A DNA stretch of 64,000 bases, from positions 8,588 to 72,587 of the forward strand of contig CASEMA010000012.1 of the NCBI GenBank assembly GCA_949289065.1, in the 5' to 3' direction. The translations under genes and the position numbers were made by a program. Source of the DNA: Frisingicoccus sp900753685. Lineage in GTDB: Bacteria; Bacillota; Clostridia; Lachnospirales; Lachnospiraceae. The notes under the pieces are model-generated. The model saw only the letters and a program-made list of their open reading frames with translations, did not search any database and had not been told where the DNA came from. Shown in pieces: positions 37,238-45,762 of the stretch (position 1 is its first letter; each line of letters opens with the position of its first letter).

Positions 37238-37848
37238 AGCTTTTCTCTCCTATTCAAGCCTTTCAGCACTGGAAAATCCTGTAGAAATTCAAATTCTATA
37301 TAGGCTCCCTGCTGAATTTCCAAATGCCATATGTTTGATACATCCATTCCGAGAAAATGGCAAATCAGGCACTGCATCGGTCCGCTGTGACCGACTAGAA
37401 GAATGTTTTGTGAACTTTTAAAGGCCTCGTCAGAATATAGCTGTTTCCACCCCTCGATCACCCGGTGACTGAAATCGATAAAAGCCTCTCCTCCCGTCGG
37501 CGGGCAATGAAGCCAGTCCGCCCCCATGGCTTTATAATCTGCCGGATACATTTCCCGGACCTTTGTATAGTGAAGCCCTTCCCAGTCACCAAAATCCATC
37601 TCATTAAAGGCCGGCGCCTGACAAATTTCCGCCGAGGACGTCTGCCGGGAAAGAATGGCTTCCGCAGTCTGCCTGGTACGACAGAGGCCGGAAACAATCA
37701 CTTTATCAAAGACCACATCACACAGCATGTCTCCCACAGCTTCTGCCTGTCTTCGGCCGTTTTCAGTAATCGGCACGTCCAGACTGCCATAATAAACCCT
37801 GTTCACATTACACTCGGTCTCACCATGCCGGACCATATACAATTTCAT
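37234..37848 (-). CDS. cobC: Alpha-ribazole phosphatase-like histidine phosphatase
   Basis: 204 residues with the catalytic MVRHGETECN motif at the N terminus, GDWEGLHYTKV with the acid residue, and LVGHSGPMQCLI with the second histidine. It belongs to the histidine phosphatase superfamily. Between cobS (1-bp gap) and cobT (4-bp overlap) it most likely removes the 5'-phosphate from alpha-ribazole phosphate or from adenosylcobalamin phosphate. The CobC name rests on context as well as sequence. Confidence 0.88.
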   Translation of the reverse strand: MKLYMVRHGETECNVNRVYYGSLDVPITENGRRQAEAVGDMLCDVVFDKVIVSGLCRTRQTAEAILSRQTSSAEICQAPAFNEMDFGDWEGLHYTKVREMYPADYKAMGADWLHCPPTGGEAFIDFSHRVIEGWKQLYSDEAFKSSQNILLVGHSGPMQCLICHFLGMDVSNIWHLEIQQGAYIEFEFLQDFPVLKGLNRREKL

Positions 37849-37849
37849 C

Positions 37850-38635
37850 TTATAAAACTCCTTCCATCACTACAATCAGCAGCATATAAAAAATCTCAAT
37901 AAGCTCGGAAGCTGCCCCCAGAGTATCCCCAGTCATACCGCCAATTGCCTTTTCCATACGCCGGCGGAACAGCCAGGCCAACACGAAACACAAACTCAGG
38001 ACAAGGAAAAGTATCCATATAGCCACGGTCGTCCTGCTGCCAATGCCCGGACAAATAATGCCGCTAAACAGAGTGATTATTACCCAGGACGCGCCGAACA
38101 CTGCAGATATAACAGCAATATGCAGCGGTATCCGTCCGATATAGCTTTTTCCTAAACCGCTTTCCCGAGGATAATTGGCTTTATACATGCACAGCCCCTG
38201 AACCATTTTCCCCGCCACCGGGGCTCCGAGAATTAAAAACAGGGGCATTTTAGAGGCTGTTATCAATAAATATTTAAAGGCCAGATCTGAAATTGCCGCA
38301 ACGACGCCGAAGGTGCCGATATGGCTGTCCTTCATGATTTCCAGCATCCGCTCTCGACTTCTGGAGGAAAAATAGGCATCCGCCGTATCACACAGTCCAT
38401 CCAGATGGAAGCCCCGCGTCATCCACAGTTCACCGAGCAAAGCCAGCGCTGCCGCCAGTGAAACCGGCAAAATATGTACCGCCGCCCCAAAAATCAACGC
38501 CTCGAACAGAGCGATGACAATTCCCGCGGCCGGCCACAAAGCCACACTGCGAATGAGACGCTCGTCGCTCACTTCCACCCCTTTATTCAGGGGCAGGCTT
38601 GTAAACAATTGCAATGTCAAAATTAATGTATCCAT
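37850..38635 (-). CDS. cobS: Adenosylcobinamide-GDP ribazoletransferase (cobalamin synthase)
   Basis: 261 residues with about six membrane helices. It joins adenosylcobinamide-GDP with alpha-ribazole (phosphate) at the membrane. The family motif is FHLDGLCDTADAYFS (near residue 95), whose Asp residues bind metal, followed by MKDSHIGTFG. It starts with MDTLILTLQLFTSLP, a typical CobS N terminus. It lies 3 bp after cobU. Confidence 0.95.
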   Translation of the reverse strand: MDTLILTLQLFTSLPLNKGVEVSDERLIRSVALWPAAGIVIALFEALIFGAAVHILPVSLAAALALLGELWMTRGFHLDGLCDTADAYFSSRSRERMLEIMKDSHIGTFGVVAAISDLAFKYLLITASKMPLFLILGAPVAGKMVQGLCMYKANYPRESGLGKSYIGRIPLHIAVISAVFGASWVIITLFSGIICPGIGSRTTVAIWILFLVLSLCFVLAWLFRRRMEKAIGGMTGDTLGAASELIEIFYMLLIVVMEGVL

Positions 38636-38638
38636 AAA

Positions 38639-39187
38639 TCACTCCGCCTTAATCTGTACCGGCAGGCCGCTGATTACAAAATAAACCTGCGATGCCTCGG
38701 AGGCCAGATATTGATTTACCCGGCCGAGAATATCCCGAAATCCTCGGCCCAGCGGCGTCTCCGGAACAACGCCCAGGCCGATCTCATCCGTCACCATAAC
38801 ATAGGGGAGCTTTCTCCGCCCCACGGCCGAAACAAAACGCTCAAATTCCTGCATAATACGGGCCTCCGCCCCATGATAATCTACTTCGGAAAAATCGGTC
38901 TCATCTTCTCCGATAAAATCAAATAAAAGATTCGTCACCATCGATGTAATGCTGTCCAGCAAAATACCGTCAAATCCTTCGTAATCCAAATTTTCCAGTT
39001 CCCGATACCCTTCATGAGTTGTCCACAATTCGCCCCGCCGTAAGCGGTGTTTATCCACACGCCGGGCCATTTCTTCGTCGAAAACCTGACCTGTCGCAAC
39101 ATAGAGACGACGATTTCCCATGGCTTCGACCAGCCTTTCACCGTATTCACTTTTTCCGCTCCGGCATCCGCCTGTCACTAAAATCAT
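38639..39187 (-). CDS. cobU: Adenosylcobinamide kinase / guanylyltransferase
   Basis: 182 residues. It phosphorylates adenosylcobinamide and then adds GMP. The P-loop is VTGGCRSGKSEYGERL at the N terminus. RLYVATGQVFDEEMARRVDKHRLRRG carries the His that accepts GMP, and VTDEIGLGVVPETPLGR is the other family motif. It heads the four-gene lower cobalamin cluster. A terminator just upstream suggests its own promoter or readthrough; I saw no cobalamin riboswitch in the 66-bp gap. Confidence 0.95.
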   Translation of the reverse strand: MILVTGGCRSGKSEYGERLVEAMGNRRLYVATGQVFDEEMARRVDKHRLRRGELWTTHEGYRELENLDYEGFDGILLDSITSMVTNLLFDFIGEDETDFSEVDYHGAEARIMQEFERFVSAVGRRKLPYVMVTDEIGLGVVPETPLGRGFRDILGRVNQYLASEASQVYFVISGLPVQIKAE

Positions 39188-39205
39188 ACACTCACCCGCC
39201 CTGAT

Positions 39206-39242
39206 ATATAAAATCGGCTGTCATGGAGCACCGATGACAGCC
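39206..39242 (-). terminator. Rho-independent terminator after trpS
   Basis: Minus-strand GGCTGTCAT / ATGACAGCC perfect 9-bp stem (39242-39216), 9-base loop, then GATTTTATAT. It lies 12 bp after the trpS stop and before cobU. Confidence 0.88.
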
Positions 39243-39253
39243 TGATTAAAAAT

Positions 39254-40342
39254 TTATTTTTCTGCAAAACGTTTCGCCTGTTCTTCAATCAACTGGGCAT
39301 CTTCAAAATAATTAATTTTCATTGCCCGTTTTACTTCGTCCAAAGTCTGCGCCGCAACCTTCTGTGCTTCAATACTTCCCTTACGAAGAATCTCATAAAT
39401 CTCCGGAATTCGTTTTTCCAGCTCTTTTCTGCGGGCACGAATCGGTTCCAACTCTTCCTGCATAATATGATTCAGGAAGCGTTTTACCTTTACATCGCCG
39501 AGCCCGCCTCGACGATAATGGTCCTTTAATTCCTCCAGATTGGCATATTCCGGCCAGAACTTTTCAAAATGCTCATCCCGGCAGAAAGCATTCAGATAAG
39601 TAAACACCGCATTACCCTCAACACAGCCCGGATCGGAAACTTTCAAATGATTCGGGTCAGTAAACATGCCCATAATCTTTTTCTGAACTTCCTCCGCCGT
39701 ATCTGACAGATAAATGCAGTTATTCAATGATTTGCTCATCTTCGCCTTTCCATCTGTACCCGGTAAACGGCAGCACACCTCACTCTCAGGAATAAGCGCC
39801 TCCGGCTCAACAAGCACTTCATCATAAACGCTATTAAATTTGCGAACAATTTCACGTGTCTGCTCAATCATCGGGAGCTGATCCTCTCCCACCGGCACTG
39901 TAGTTGCCTTAAATGCGGTAATATCTGAGGCCTGGCTAATCGGATAGGTGAAGAAGCCTACCGGAATACTCGTTTCAAAATTACGCATCTGAATCTCGGC
40001 TTTGACCGTTGGATTTCTCTGGAGTCGGGAAACTGTCACCAGATTCATATAATAACAGGTTAATTCCGGCAGAGCCGGTACCTGAGACTGAACAAAAAGG
40101 GTGGATTTCTCCGGATCCAGGCCGCAGGAAAGATAATCCAGGGCGACCTCGATAATATTCTGACGTACCTTTTCCGGATTGTCCGCATTGTCCGTCAACG
40201 CCTGAGCATCCGCAATCATGATAAAAATTTTATCGTATTCACCTGAATTTTGAAGCTCCACCCGCCGTTTCAGGGAACCTACATAATGTCCCACATGAAG
40301 CCGGCCAGTCGGACGGTCTCCAGTCAAAATAATCTTTTCCAT
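39254..40342 (-). CDS. trpS: Tryptophanyl-tRNA synthetase
   Basis: 362-residue class Ic synthetase that charges tRNA-Trp. The HIGH-type motif is TGDRPTGRLHVGHYVGSL at the N terminus and the KMSKS loop is KAKMSKSLNNCIYL near residue 200. The GEDQLPMIEQTREI segment and the C-terminal helical domain are typical. AAGGAGTAG precedes the ATG. It is the last gene of glmM-arsR-trpS and ends before a strong terminator. No T-box fits the 28 bp upstream. Confidence 0.96.
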   Translation of the reverse strand: MEKIILTGDRPTGRLHVGHYVGSLKRRVELQNSGEYDKIFIMIADAQALTDNADNPEKVRQNIIEVALDYLSCGLDPEKSTLFVQSQVPALPELTCYYMNLVTVSRLQRNPTVKAEIQMRNFETSIPVGFFTYPISQASDITAFKATTVPVGEDQLPMIEQTREIVRKFNSVYDEVLVEPEALIPESEVCCRLPGTDGKAKMSKSLNNCIYLSDTAEEVQKKIMGMFTDPNHLKVSDPGCVEGNAVFTYLNAFCRDEHFEKFWPEYANLEELKDHYRRGGLGDVKVKRFLNHIMQEELEPIRARRKELEKRIPEIYEILRKGSIEAQKVAAQTLDEVKRAMKINYFEDAQLIEEQAKRFAEK

Positions 40343-40370
40343 TGTAAAACTACTCCTTGATTTTTATTCT

Positions 40371-40694
40371 TTATTCTTCCATGACATGTTCAAAGGCTAC
40401 CTTGAACATCTCCTGTATATGCTCATCCGCCAGGGAATAATAACGCACCTTGCCGTCCCGCCGGGTTTTTACCAGTCTGGCCTGCTTTAACAGCCGGAGC
40501 TGATGCGACACAGCCGACTGATTCATCTCCAGCAGCTGGGCCAGATCACCCACACACAGCTCAGACTGACTCAATGCACATATGATCTTTGCCCGGGTAG
40601 AATCCCCGAAGGCTTTAAACAGCTCCGCCACCTCAAATAAATCATCCTCCGGCGGCATGGCTGCTTTTACCTGTTCAACCAGACTGTCTCCCAT
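40371..40694 (-). CDS. ArsR/SmtB-family metal-responsive repressor with an alpha-5 zinc site
   Basis: 107-residue winged-helix repressor. LFKAFGDSTRAKIICALSQSELCVGDLAQLL and NQSAVSHQLRLLKQARLV form the recognition helices. The C-terminal helix carries D-x-H-(x10)-H-x2-E in DEHIQEMFKVAFEHVMEE, which matches the alpha-5 zinc/cobalt site of SmtB and CzrA. The alpha-3 cysteine pair of ArsR or CadC is incomplete (ELCVGD). It likely senses Zn(II). It lies 6 bp after glmM and 28 bp before trpS, with no metal transporter nearby, so its targets are probably elsewhere or include this operon. Confidence 0.88.
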   Translation of the reverse strand: MGDSLVEQVKAAMPPEDDLFEVAELFKAFGDSTRAKIICALSQSELCVGDLAQLLEMNQSAVSHQLRLLKQARLVKTRRDGKVRYYSLADEHIQEMFKVAFEHVMEE

Positions 40695-40700
40695 GTTCTC

Positions 40701-42053
40701 CTACTTCCCTTCAATCGCATGGCCCTTGGCCTTTAAAACATCCACAACCTGATATACATATTTATGACAGATTTCATCGGTTTCAGCTTCGACCATGACA
40801 CGCAGCAAAGGCTCCGTACCACTCTCCCGCACAAGAATCCGTCCTGTATTTCCAAGGGCGTCCTCCACGGCCTTCACGGCCGCCTGAACATCCGGATCCT
40901 GTTTGGCCGCCGCCTTATCATACACCTTCACATTGACAAGAAGCTGCGGATAAATCTTCACCGGCTTGATCAGCTCGGAAAGCTTTGTTTTCTTCTCCAG
41001 CATCACTTCCATAAGCTTTAATGACGTGAGGATACCGTCCCCCGTTGTTGCCAGCTTGCTGAAAATAATATGACCCGACTGCTCGCCGCCGATAGAATGA
41101 CCGTTCTGCATCATATTTTCATAAACATATTTATCTCCGACCGCCGTCTTTTCATAACGGACGCCCGCTTTATCCAGAGCGAGATACAGGCCGAAATTGG
41201 ACATGACCGTTGTGACAATCGTATCGTTATTTAACTTGCCATTTTCATACATATATGTGCCGCAGACGTACATAATCAGATCGCCGTCCACAATATGCCC
41301 TTCATCATCCACCGCAATGCACCGGTCCGCATCGCCGTCATAGGCAAAGCCCACATCGAGTCCCTTTTCCATAACAAATTTTTGAAGCACCTCGATATGG
41401 GTGGAACCGCAGTTCATATTAATATTCGTGCCGTCCGGCTCCGCATTGATAACATAAGTCTTCGCACCCAGAGCATCAAAAACACTCTTTGCAATAGATG
41501 ACGCCGAGCCGTTGGAGCAATCCAGGCCCACCCTTTTATCCTTAAAGGACCGGGTCGCCGTAGCAATCAAATGACCAATATAACGATTTCTTCCCATGGC
41601 ATAATCCACTGTCCGCCCAATATTCTCTCCGGTGGCCAGCGGCAGCTCTTCTATCTTACCGTCTATATAATCCTCGATCAACTGCTCCACATCGGCGCTC
41701 ATCTTATGACCCATAGCATTGATAATTTTTATGCCGTTATCATAAAAAGGATTGTGACTGGCAGAAATCATAATACCGCAGTCAAACTCCTCCGTCCGTA
41801 CCACGTAGGAAACACTCGGCGTAGTCGTCACATGAAGCAGATACGCATCCGCTCCGCTCGCTGTCAGTCCGGCGGCCAACGCATACTCAAACATATAACT
41901 TGAACGCCGTGTATCCTTGCCAATAACAATTTTTGCCTTATGTTCTTTTCCGAAATAATATCCTAAAAATCGGCCCACCTTAAAAGCATGCTCCACCGTC
42001 AGAGATTTATTCGCCTCACCACGGAAACCGTCAGTTCCAAAATATTTTCCCAT
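40701..42053 (-). CDS. glmM: Phosphoglucosamine mutase
   Basis: 450 residues. It interconverts glucosamine-6-phosphate and glucosamine-1-phosphate on the way to UDP-GlcNAc for wall synthesis. The N terminus is MGKYFGTDGFRGEAN, the phosphoserine motif is MISASHNPFYDNGIK (Ser99), the metal loop is AYDGDADRC, and the sugar loop is GGEQSGHI; RESGTEPLLRVM ends the phosphate-binding domain. The serine context and length fit GlmM rather than phosphomannomutase. Its leader holds two copies of the palindromic repeat shared with pfkA. Confidence 0.96.
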   Translation of the reverse strand: MGKYFGTDGFRGEANKSLTVEHAFKVGRFLGYYFGKEHKAKIVIGKDTRRSSYMFEYALAAGLTASGADAYLLHVTTTPSVSYVVRTEEFDCGIMISASHNPFYDNGIKIINAMGHKMSADVEQLIEDYIDGKIEELPLATGENIGRTVDYAMGRNRYIGHLIATATRSFKDKRVGLDCSNGSASSIAKSVFDALGAKTYVINAEPDGTNINMNCGSTHIEVLQKFVMEKGLDVGFAYDGDADRCIAVDDEGHIVDGDLIMYVCGTYMYENGKLNNDTIVTTVMSNFGLYLALDKAGVRYEKTAVGDKYVYENMMQNGHSIGGEQSGHIIFSKLATTGDGILTSLKLMEVMLEKKTKLSELIKPVKIYPQLLVNVKVYDKAAAKQDPDVQAAVKAVEDALGNTGRILVRESGTEPLLRVMVEAETDEICHKYVYQVVDVLKAKGHAIEGK

Positions 42054-42084
42054 AATTTACATTCACTCCTAAAAATTCACTCGC

Positions 42085-42134
42085 TAACTGTTCACAGTAA
42101 GCTCGAAAATACCTCGTTAACTGTTCACAGTATA
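42085..42134. repeat. Two tandem copies of a 33-bp repeat in the glmM leader
   Basis: Minus strand: ACTGTGAACAGTTA occurs twice with starts 33 bp apart (plus-strand spans 42118-42134 and 42085-42099). The first copy continues ACGAGGTATTTTCGAG and the second GCGAGTGAATTTTTAG, so the unit is about 33 bp and the second copy has diverged. The first copy matches the pfkA leader. A GATATACTG at its left end could be a -10 region. Confidence 0.75.
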
Positions 42135-42293
42135 TCATAGTTTTATGGATTTTTCACTGTTTTTATTTTTTTATGCTTGACATGTATTTTATTTGTGATA
42201 GTATCATATTATAGTATATGTAGTTTTCATTACTACTTGTCATCGTTTTTAAATTATATATCATATAGCTTATCTCACAAGGAAGGTGATTTT

Positions 42294-42959
42294 ATGAAAT
42301 TCAAACCGAAGGACCCAGGAAGCGCCATTACTCATTTCATCGGCTGGCTGATGGCTTTATTCGCCGCCGTACCGCTCATTCTCCGGGCATGTACAGCGCC
42401 GGATATGATTCACGTTATTTCGTTAAGTATTTTTATTGTCAGCATGCTTTTACTATATGCCGCAAGTACTCTGTATCATTCATTGGATATCAACGAAAAG
42501 GTGAATAAACGGCTGAAAAAATTTGACCACATGATGATTTCCATACTCATCGCCGGAACCTATACGCCGGTATGCCTGATCGCCATACGCGGGACCATAG
42601 GATATACGCTATTAGCTATCGTATGGGGCATCGCCATTTTCGGCATTATCCTGAAAGCCCTTTGGGTAAACTGTCCAAAATGGGTATCTTCCCTGCTTTA
42701 TATCGGTATGGGATGGACCTGTGTGCTCGCATTTACTCAAATTTTAAACAGCTTATCACGGGAAGCCTTTATGTGGCTTCTCACCGGCGGTATTATCTAC
42801 ACCATCGGCGGTATCATCTACGCGTTGAAGCTTCCGATTTTTAACAGCCGCCACGAAAATTTTGGCTCCCATGAAATCTTCCATCTTTTCGTGATGGGCG
42901 GCAGCTTCTGCCACTTCGTATTAATGTATAAGTTCCTGGCTGTTATGCCGATTTATTAA
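42294..42959 (+). CDS. trhA: Hemolysin III / TrhA family membrane protein
   Basis: 221 residues with seven predicted membrane helices. Motifs typical of the PAQR/hemolysin III family: ITHFIGWLMAL near the N terminus, LYHSLDINEKVNKRLKKFDH with the conserved Ser and His-Asp, and HEIFHLFVMGGSFCHF with the late histidines that bind metal. Bacillus TrhA is linked to membrane fluidity; a haemolytic role is not implied. The ATG at 42294 has AAGGAAGGTG upstream; an upstream in-frame ATG at 42177 lacks any ribosome site. A TTGACA at 42177-42182 may be its -35. Confidence 0.9.
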   Translation: MKFKPKDPGSAITHFIGWLMALFAAVPLILRACTAPDMIHVISLSIFIVSMLLLYAASTLYHSLDINEKVNKRLKKFDHMMISILIAGTYTPVCLIAIRGTIGYTLLAIVWGIAIFGIILKALWVNCPKWVSSLLYIGMGWTCVLAFTQILNSLSREAFMWLLTGGIIYTIGGIIYALKLPIFNSRHENFGSHEIFHLFVMGGSFCHFVLMYKFLAVMPIY

Positions 42960-43032
42960 AAAAACAGGGGACCTAAGTTCTCACAGCCGCTCTTATAGAG
43001 CTGTTTGTACGACCTTGGCCCCTGCCTTTTTT
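42957..43032. terminator. Bidirectional terminator between trhA and thiD
   Basis: Hairpin with arms CAGGGGACCTAAG and CTTGGCCCCTG (42965-43024) and an inner stem ACAG...CTGT. Both ends have T runs: CCTTTTTTAT on the plus strand and GTTTTTTTAAT on the minus strand. It serves both convergent genes. Confidence 0.88.
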
Positions 43033-43041
43033 ATGATTATT

Positions 43042-43830
43042 TTATTTCCCTGTAATGCGATAAGCATGGTTCAGCGGTCCGCTGCCTTTGCCTAGATCCA
43101 GCCCGTCTTTGAGGGCTCCGGTAATATAATCTTTCGCATTTTTCACGCTTGTTTTCATATCATAGCCCAGGGCCAGATTGCTGGCGATGGCCGATGAAAG
43201 GGTACAGCCGGTCCCATGGGTATTCGGATTATCCACCCGTTCACCGTGATACCAGAGAAGCTCACCGTTATCATAAAGCAAATCGTCAGCGGTTTCTGTG
43301 AGATGGCCGCCTTTAATAAGAACACAGCCTTTCAGGTTCTTTCCGATGACTTTGGCCGCCCGAACCATATCTTCTGTGGATTTAATTTCAAAACCACAGA
43401 GACATTCGGCCTCGGGAATATTCGGTGTGATAATGTCAGCCAGAGGCAAGAGCTTTGTCACCAGGGTTTCCTGGGCATCCGGACTCATCAGGGCGCAGCC
43501 GCTGGTGGATACCATCACCGGATCTACCACAATATTCTCCGCCCGATGTTCTTTTAATTTTTCTGCAATCCTTTCGATAATGCCGATGTTTGACACCATC
43601 CCGATTTTCACCGCATCCGGCCGGATATCATTAAAGATACAGTCGATTTGCTCGCCGACAAATTCCGGCGTGGCTTCCAATACGTCATAGACCCCTGTCG
43701 TATTCTGAGCCGTCAATGCGGTAATGGCACTCATGGCAAACACGCCGTGGGCCATCATAGTTTTAATGTCCGCCTGAATTCCTGCGCCGCCGCTGGAATC
43801 CGATCCCGCAATCGTCACTACTTTTTTCAT
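43042..43830 (-). CDS. thiD: Hydroxymethylpyrimidine/phosphomethylpyrimidine kinase
   Basis: 262 residues of the ribokinase-like fold. It phosphorylates hydroxymethylpyrimidine twice for thiamine synthesis. Motifs: VTIAGSDSSGGAGIQADIKT at the N terminus, VVDPVMVSTSG and NTHGTGCTLSSAIASNLALG with the catalytic Asp/GTGC anion hole. The start at 43830 follows CAGGAG by 12 bp; TTG 43842 is too close to that site. Pyridoxal kinase is the alternative, but the length and the QNTTGV motif fit ThiD. It is last in the UPF0213-cls-thiD operon. Confidence 0.93.
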   Translation of the reverse strand: MKKVVTIAGSDSSGGAGIQADIKTMMAHGVFAMSAITALTAQNTTGVYDVLEATPEFVGEQIDCIFNDIRPDAVKIGMVSNIGIIERIAEKLKEHRAENIVVDPVMVSTSGCALMSPDAQETLVTKLLPLADIITPNIPEAECLCGFEIKSTEDMVRAAKVIGKNLKGCVLIKGGHLTETADDLLYDNGELLWYHGERVDNPNTHGTGCTLSSAIASNLALGYDMKTSVKNAKDYITGALKDGLDLGKGSGPLNHAYRITGK

Positions 43831-43851
43831 ATTTGTATTCAACTCCTGTTT

Positions 43852-45384
43852 TTATAATAATGGTGAAAAAATTCTCAGTATTCCCTGAACACATTTCTGC
43901 CATAACGGACGATTTCTCCATGCGTCCAAGCTGACGCGCTCACTCATCCGCATCGTTTCCAGAAAGTCCTCTTTCATCTCCATGACCGCCGGTACTTCTG
44001 TCATAAGCACGCCGCATTCATAGTGCAGATAAAAACTCCGATAATCCATGTTGATCGTACCGCAGACGCCGCATTCATCATCGGAAATAATATTTTTAGC
44101 GTGAATAAAGCCCGGCACGTACTCATAAATCCGAATACCGTTTTCCATAAGACGTCCGTAATTTGATATGTTTACCATGTATACATACCATTTATCATAC
44201 TGCCGCGGTGTGATAATCCGCACGTCCACGCCACTCCGGGCGGCCCGACACAAATCGTCCACCATCCGGTTATCCAGTACAAGATAAGGCGTTGTAAAAT
44301 AAATATAATCCCTGGCCTTATTAATCAAGTGGGTATACATCTCTTCGATAGGGTTATCCGGATTATTGGCCGGTCCGTCGGCCACCGGCTGAACATAGCC
44401 GGGAGCATCCACAGAAATGGTTGGACGATATTTGTTATAATCCAGCCGCTCTTTCTCCTTTGAAAGCTCCCACATCTCCAGGAAAATTTCCGTAAGTCCC
44501 CAAACGCCGTCGCCCTCCATACGAATCGCCGTATCCTTCCAGTGTCCAAAACGCTCAATAATATTGGCATACTCATCCGCCAGATTGACTCCGCCGGTAT
44601 AGCCGATATTTCCGTCAATAATGGCGATTTTCTGATGGTTCCGATAGTTAAAGGTCAGTCGGGAAACGTCTTTGACAATCGGCGCAAAAATGCTGACCCG
44701 AATGCCAAGCTTCGCCAATTCATGCCGGATCTCATCGCCGTCCATAAAGAGACAGCCAAAATCATCCAAAAGCAGACGGACTTCAACTTTTTGGACCGCT
44801 TTTCTTGCCAGAACCTGCTTCAGTCGATCCCATATCTCCCCATTGGACACGATAAAATACTCGAGAAAAATAAACTTTTCCGCCTTTTCCAGGTCCTCAA
44901 AAAGGGCGTCGAACTTTTTCTCTCCCACATCAAAATAGCGGACCGATGTGTTCTTATATACAGAAAAGCCTTCTTGAACCAAATATCGACTGACCTGAGC
45001 CTTATTGGGGTGCATTTCGGCCAGCTCGGCCAGAATCGCCGGGTCCTGGGGCTTATATTCCCTCCCCTTTTCCGATATCTTTTTATATTTTTTATAAAAA
45101 GCGCTGTTTGTATGTTTGCGTCCCCACATAAAATAAAGACAATAGCCAAACACCGGAAGCGCCAGAATAATGACAATCCAGAAGGAATTGAAGGAGGATG
45201 AATTATCCACCAGCACAAAAACAACCGCAATACTGGCAATTTCAATGAGCAGATACGCCCAGGAGGCATATTCCTGGAGAAGGCGCACCAATAAAAACAT
45301 CGTCAGCACCTGCAGAATAACCGACACCATGACAATTGCTGTCCGTACAAGAACCGAAGTTCGTTTTTTTAATATGTTATTCAT
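43852..45384 (-). CDS. cls: Cardiolipin synthase
   Basis: 510 residues. Two to three N-terminal membrane helices precede a phospholipase D-type domain with two HKD motifs: NYRNHQKIAIIDG (His250) and FIHAKNIISDDE (His428). It condenses two phosphatidylglycerols into cardiolipin at the membrane. The ATG at 45384 overlaps the upstream stop (ATGAATAA) with AGGGGAGA before it, so translation is coupled; 45408 would fall inside the upstream gene. Confidence 0.94.
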   Translation of the reverse strand: MNNILKKRTSVLVRTAIVMVSVILQVLTMFLLVRLLQEYASWAYLLIEIASIAVVFVLVDNSSSFNSFWIVIILALPVFGYCLYFMWGRKHTNSAFYKKYKKISEKGREYKPQDPAILAELAEMHPNKAQVSRYLVQEGFSVYKNTSVRYFDVGEKKFDALFEDLEKAEKFIFLEYFIVSNGEIWDRLKQVLARKAVQKVEVRLLLDDFGCLFMDGDEIRHELAKLGIRVSIFAPIVKDVSRLTFNYRNHQKIAIIDGNIGYTGGVNLADEYANIIERFGHWKDTAIRMEGDGVWGLTEIFLEMWELSKEKERLDYNKYRPTISVDAPGYVQPVADGPANNPDNPIEEMYTHLINKARDYIYFTTPYLVLDNRMVDDLCRAARSGVDVRIITPRQYDKWYVYMVNISNYGRLMENGIRIYEYVPGFIHAKNIISDDECGVCGTINMDYRSFYLHYECGVLMTEVPAVMEMKEDFLETMRMSERVSLDAWRNRPLWQKCVQGILRIFSPLL

Positions 45385-45637
45385 CCCTGTCTCTCCCCTG
45401 CTGTGCAATAAGCCGGAGCTTCTGCAGACGATTCATATGCTTAATCGCATACTCCCGCCGCATCGCTTCCTCTTTTGTTTCCATACTTTCATAATAAATC
45501 AGTTCCACCGGCCGCCGGCTGCGGGTATATTTTGCCCCTCTGCCCTCATTATGTGCCTGAATCCGCTCCTCCAGATGATTCGTCCATCCGGTATACAGAG
45601 AACCGTCACGGCACTTTAAAATATATGTATAGTTCAT
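45377..45637 (-). CDS. GIY-YIG nuclease domain protein (UPF0213)
   Basis: 86 residues. The GIY-YIG core reads NYTYILKCRDGSLYTGWT, with a conserved Arg in HLEERIQAHNEG and Glu in KEEAMRREYAIK. It is a stand-alone UriI/UPF0213-type domain, a family with proposed DNA-structure-specific nuclease activity. The ATG at 45637 has AAAGGACATT upstream; the longer frame to 45742 runs through the promoter and terminator region and is not likely to be translated. It overlaps cls by 8 bp. Confidence 0.88.
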   Translation of the reverse strand: MNYTYILKCRDGSLYTGWTNHLEERIQAHNEGRGAKYTRSRRPVELIYYESMETKEEAMRREYAIKHMNRLQKLRLIAQQGRDRDE

Positions 45638-45677
45638 AATGTCCTTTCCAGTAAATGTCAAATGGTTTACAGAACTT

Positions 45678-45706
45678 ATTATATCGGATTCCCCCGCCAA
45701 TTTCAA
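45678..45706 (-). promoter_or_regulatory. Sigma-A promoter of the UPF0213-cls-thiD operon
   Basis: Minus strand TTGAAA (45706-45701), a 17-bp spacer and TATAAT (45683-45678), about 40 bp before the ATG. Only one mismatch from consensus overall. Confidence 0.82.
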
Positions 45707-45731
45707 CCGAATGCGCAAAATCCCTCCATTG

Positions 45732-45761
45732 AAAAAGGGCATTGCCGCTAAGACAATGCCC
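45732..45761 (-). terminator. Rho-independent terminator downstream of spoIIQ
   Basis: Perfect stem GGGCATTG / CAATGCCC (45761-45754 with 45744-45737), 9-base loop, then TTTTTC on the minus strand. It lies about 178 bp after the spoIIQ-like stop, which leaves a long 3' region. Confidence 0.85.
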
Positions 45762-45762
45762 C

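Noticed and set aside
39188..39253. Cobalamin riboswitch before cobU
   Set aside because: The gap is too short and contains the trpS terminator; no B12-box is visible.
40343..40370. T-box leader before trpS
   Set aside because: Only 28 bp separate arsR and trpS.
45638..45742. Longer start for the GIY-YIG protein at 45742
   Set aside because: It would run through the promoter boxes and the spoIIQ terminator and has no family similarity before residue 36.
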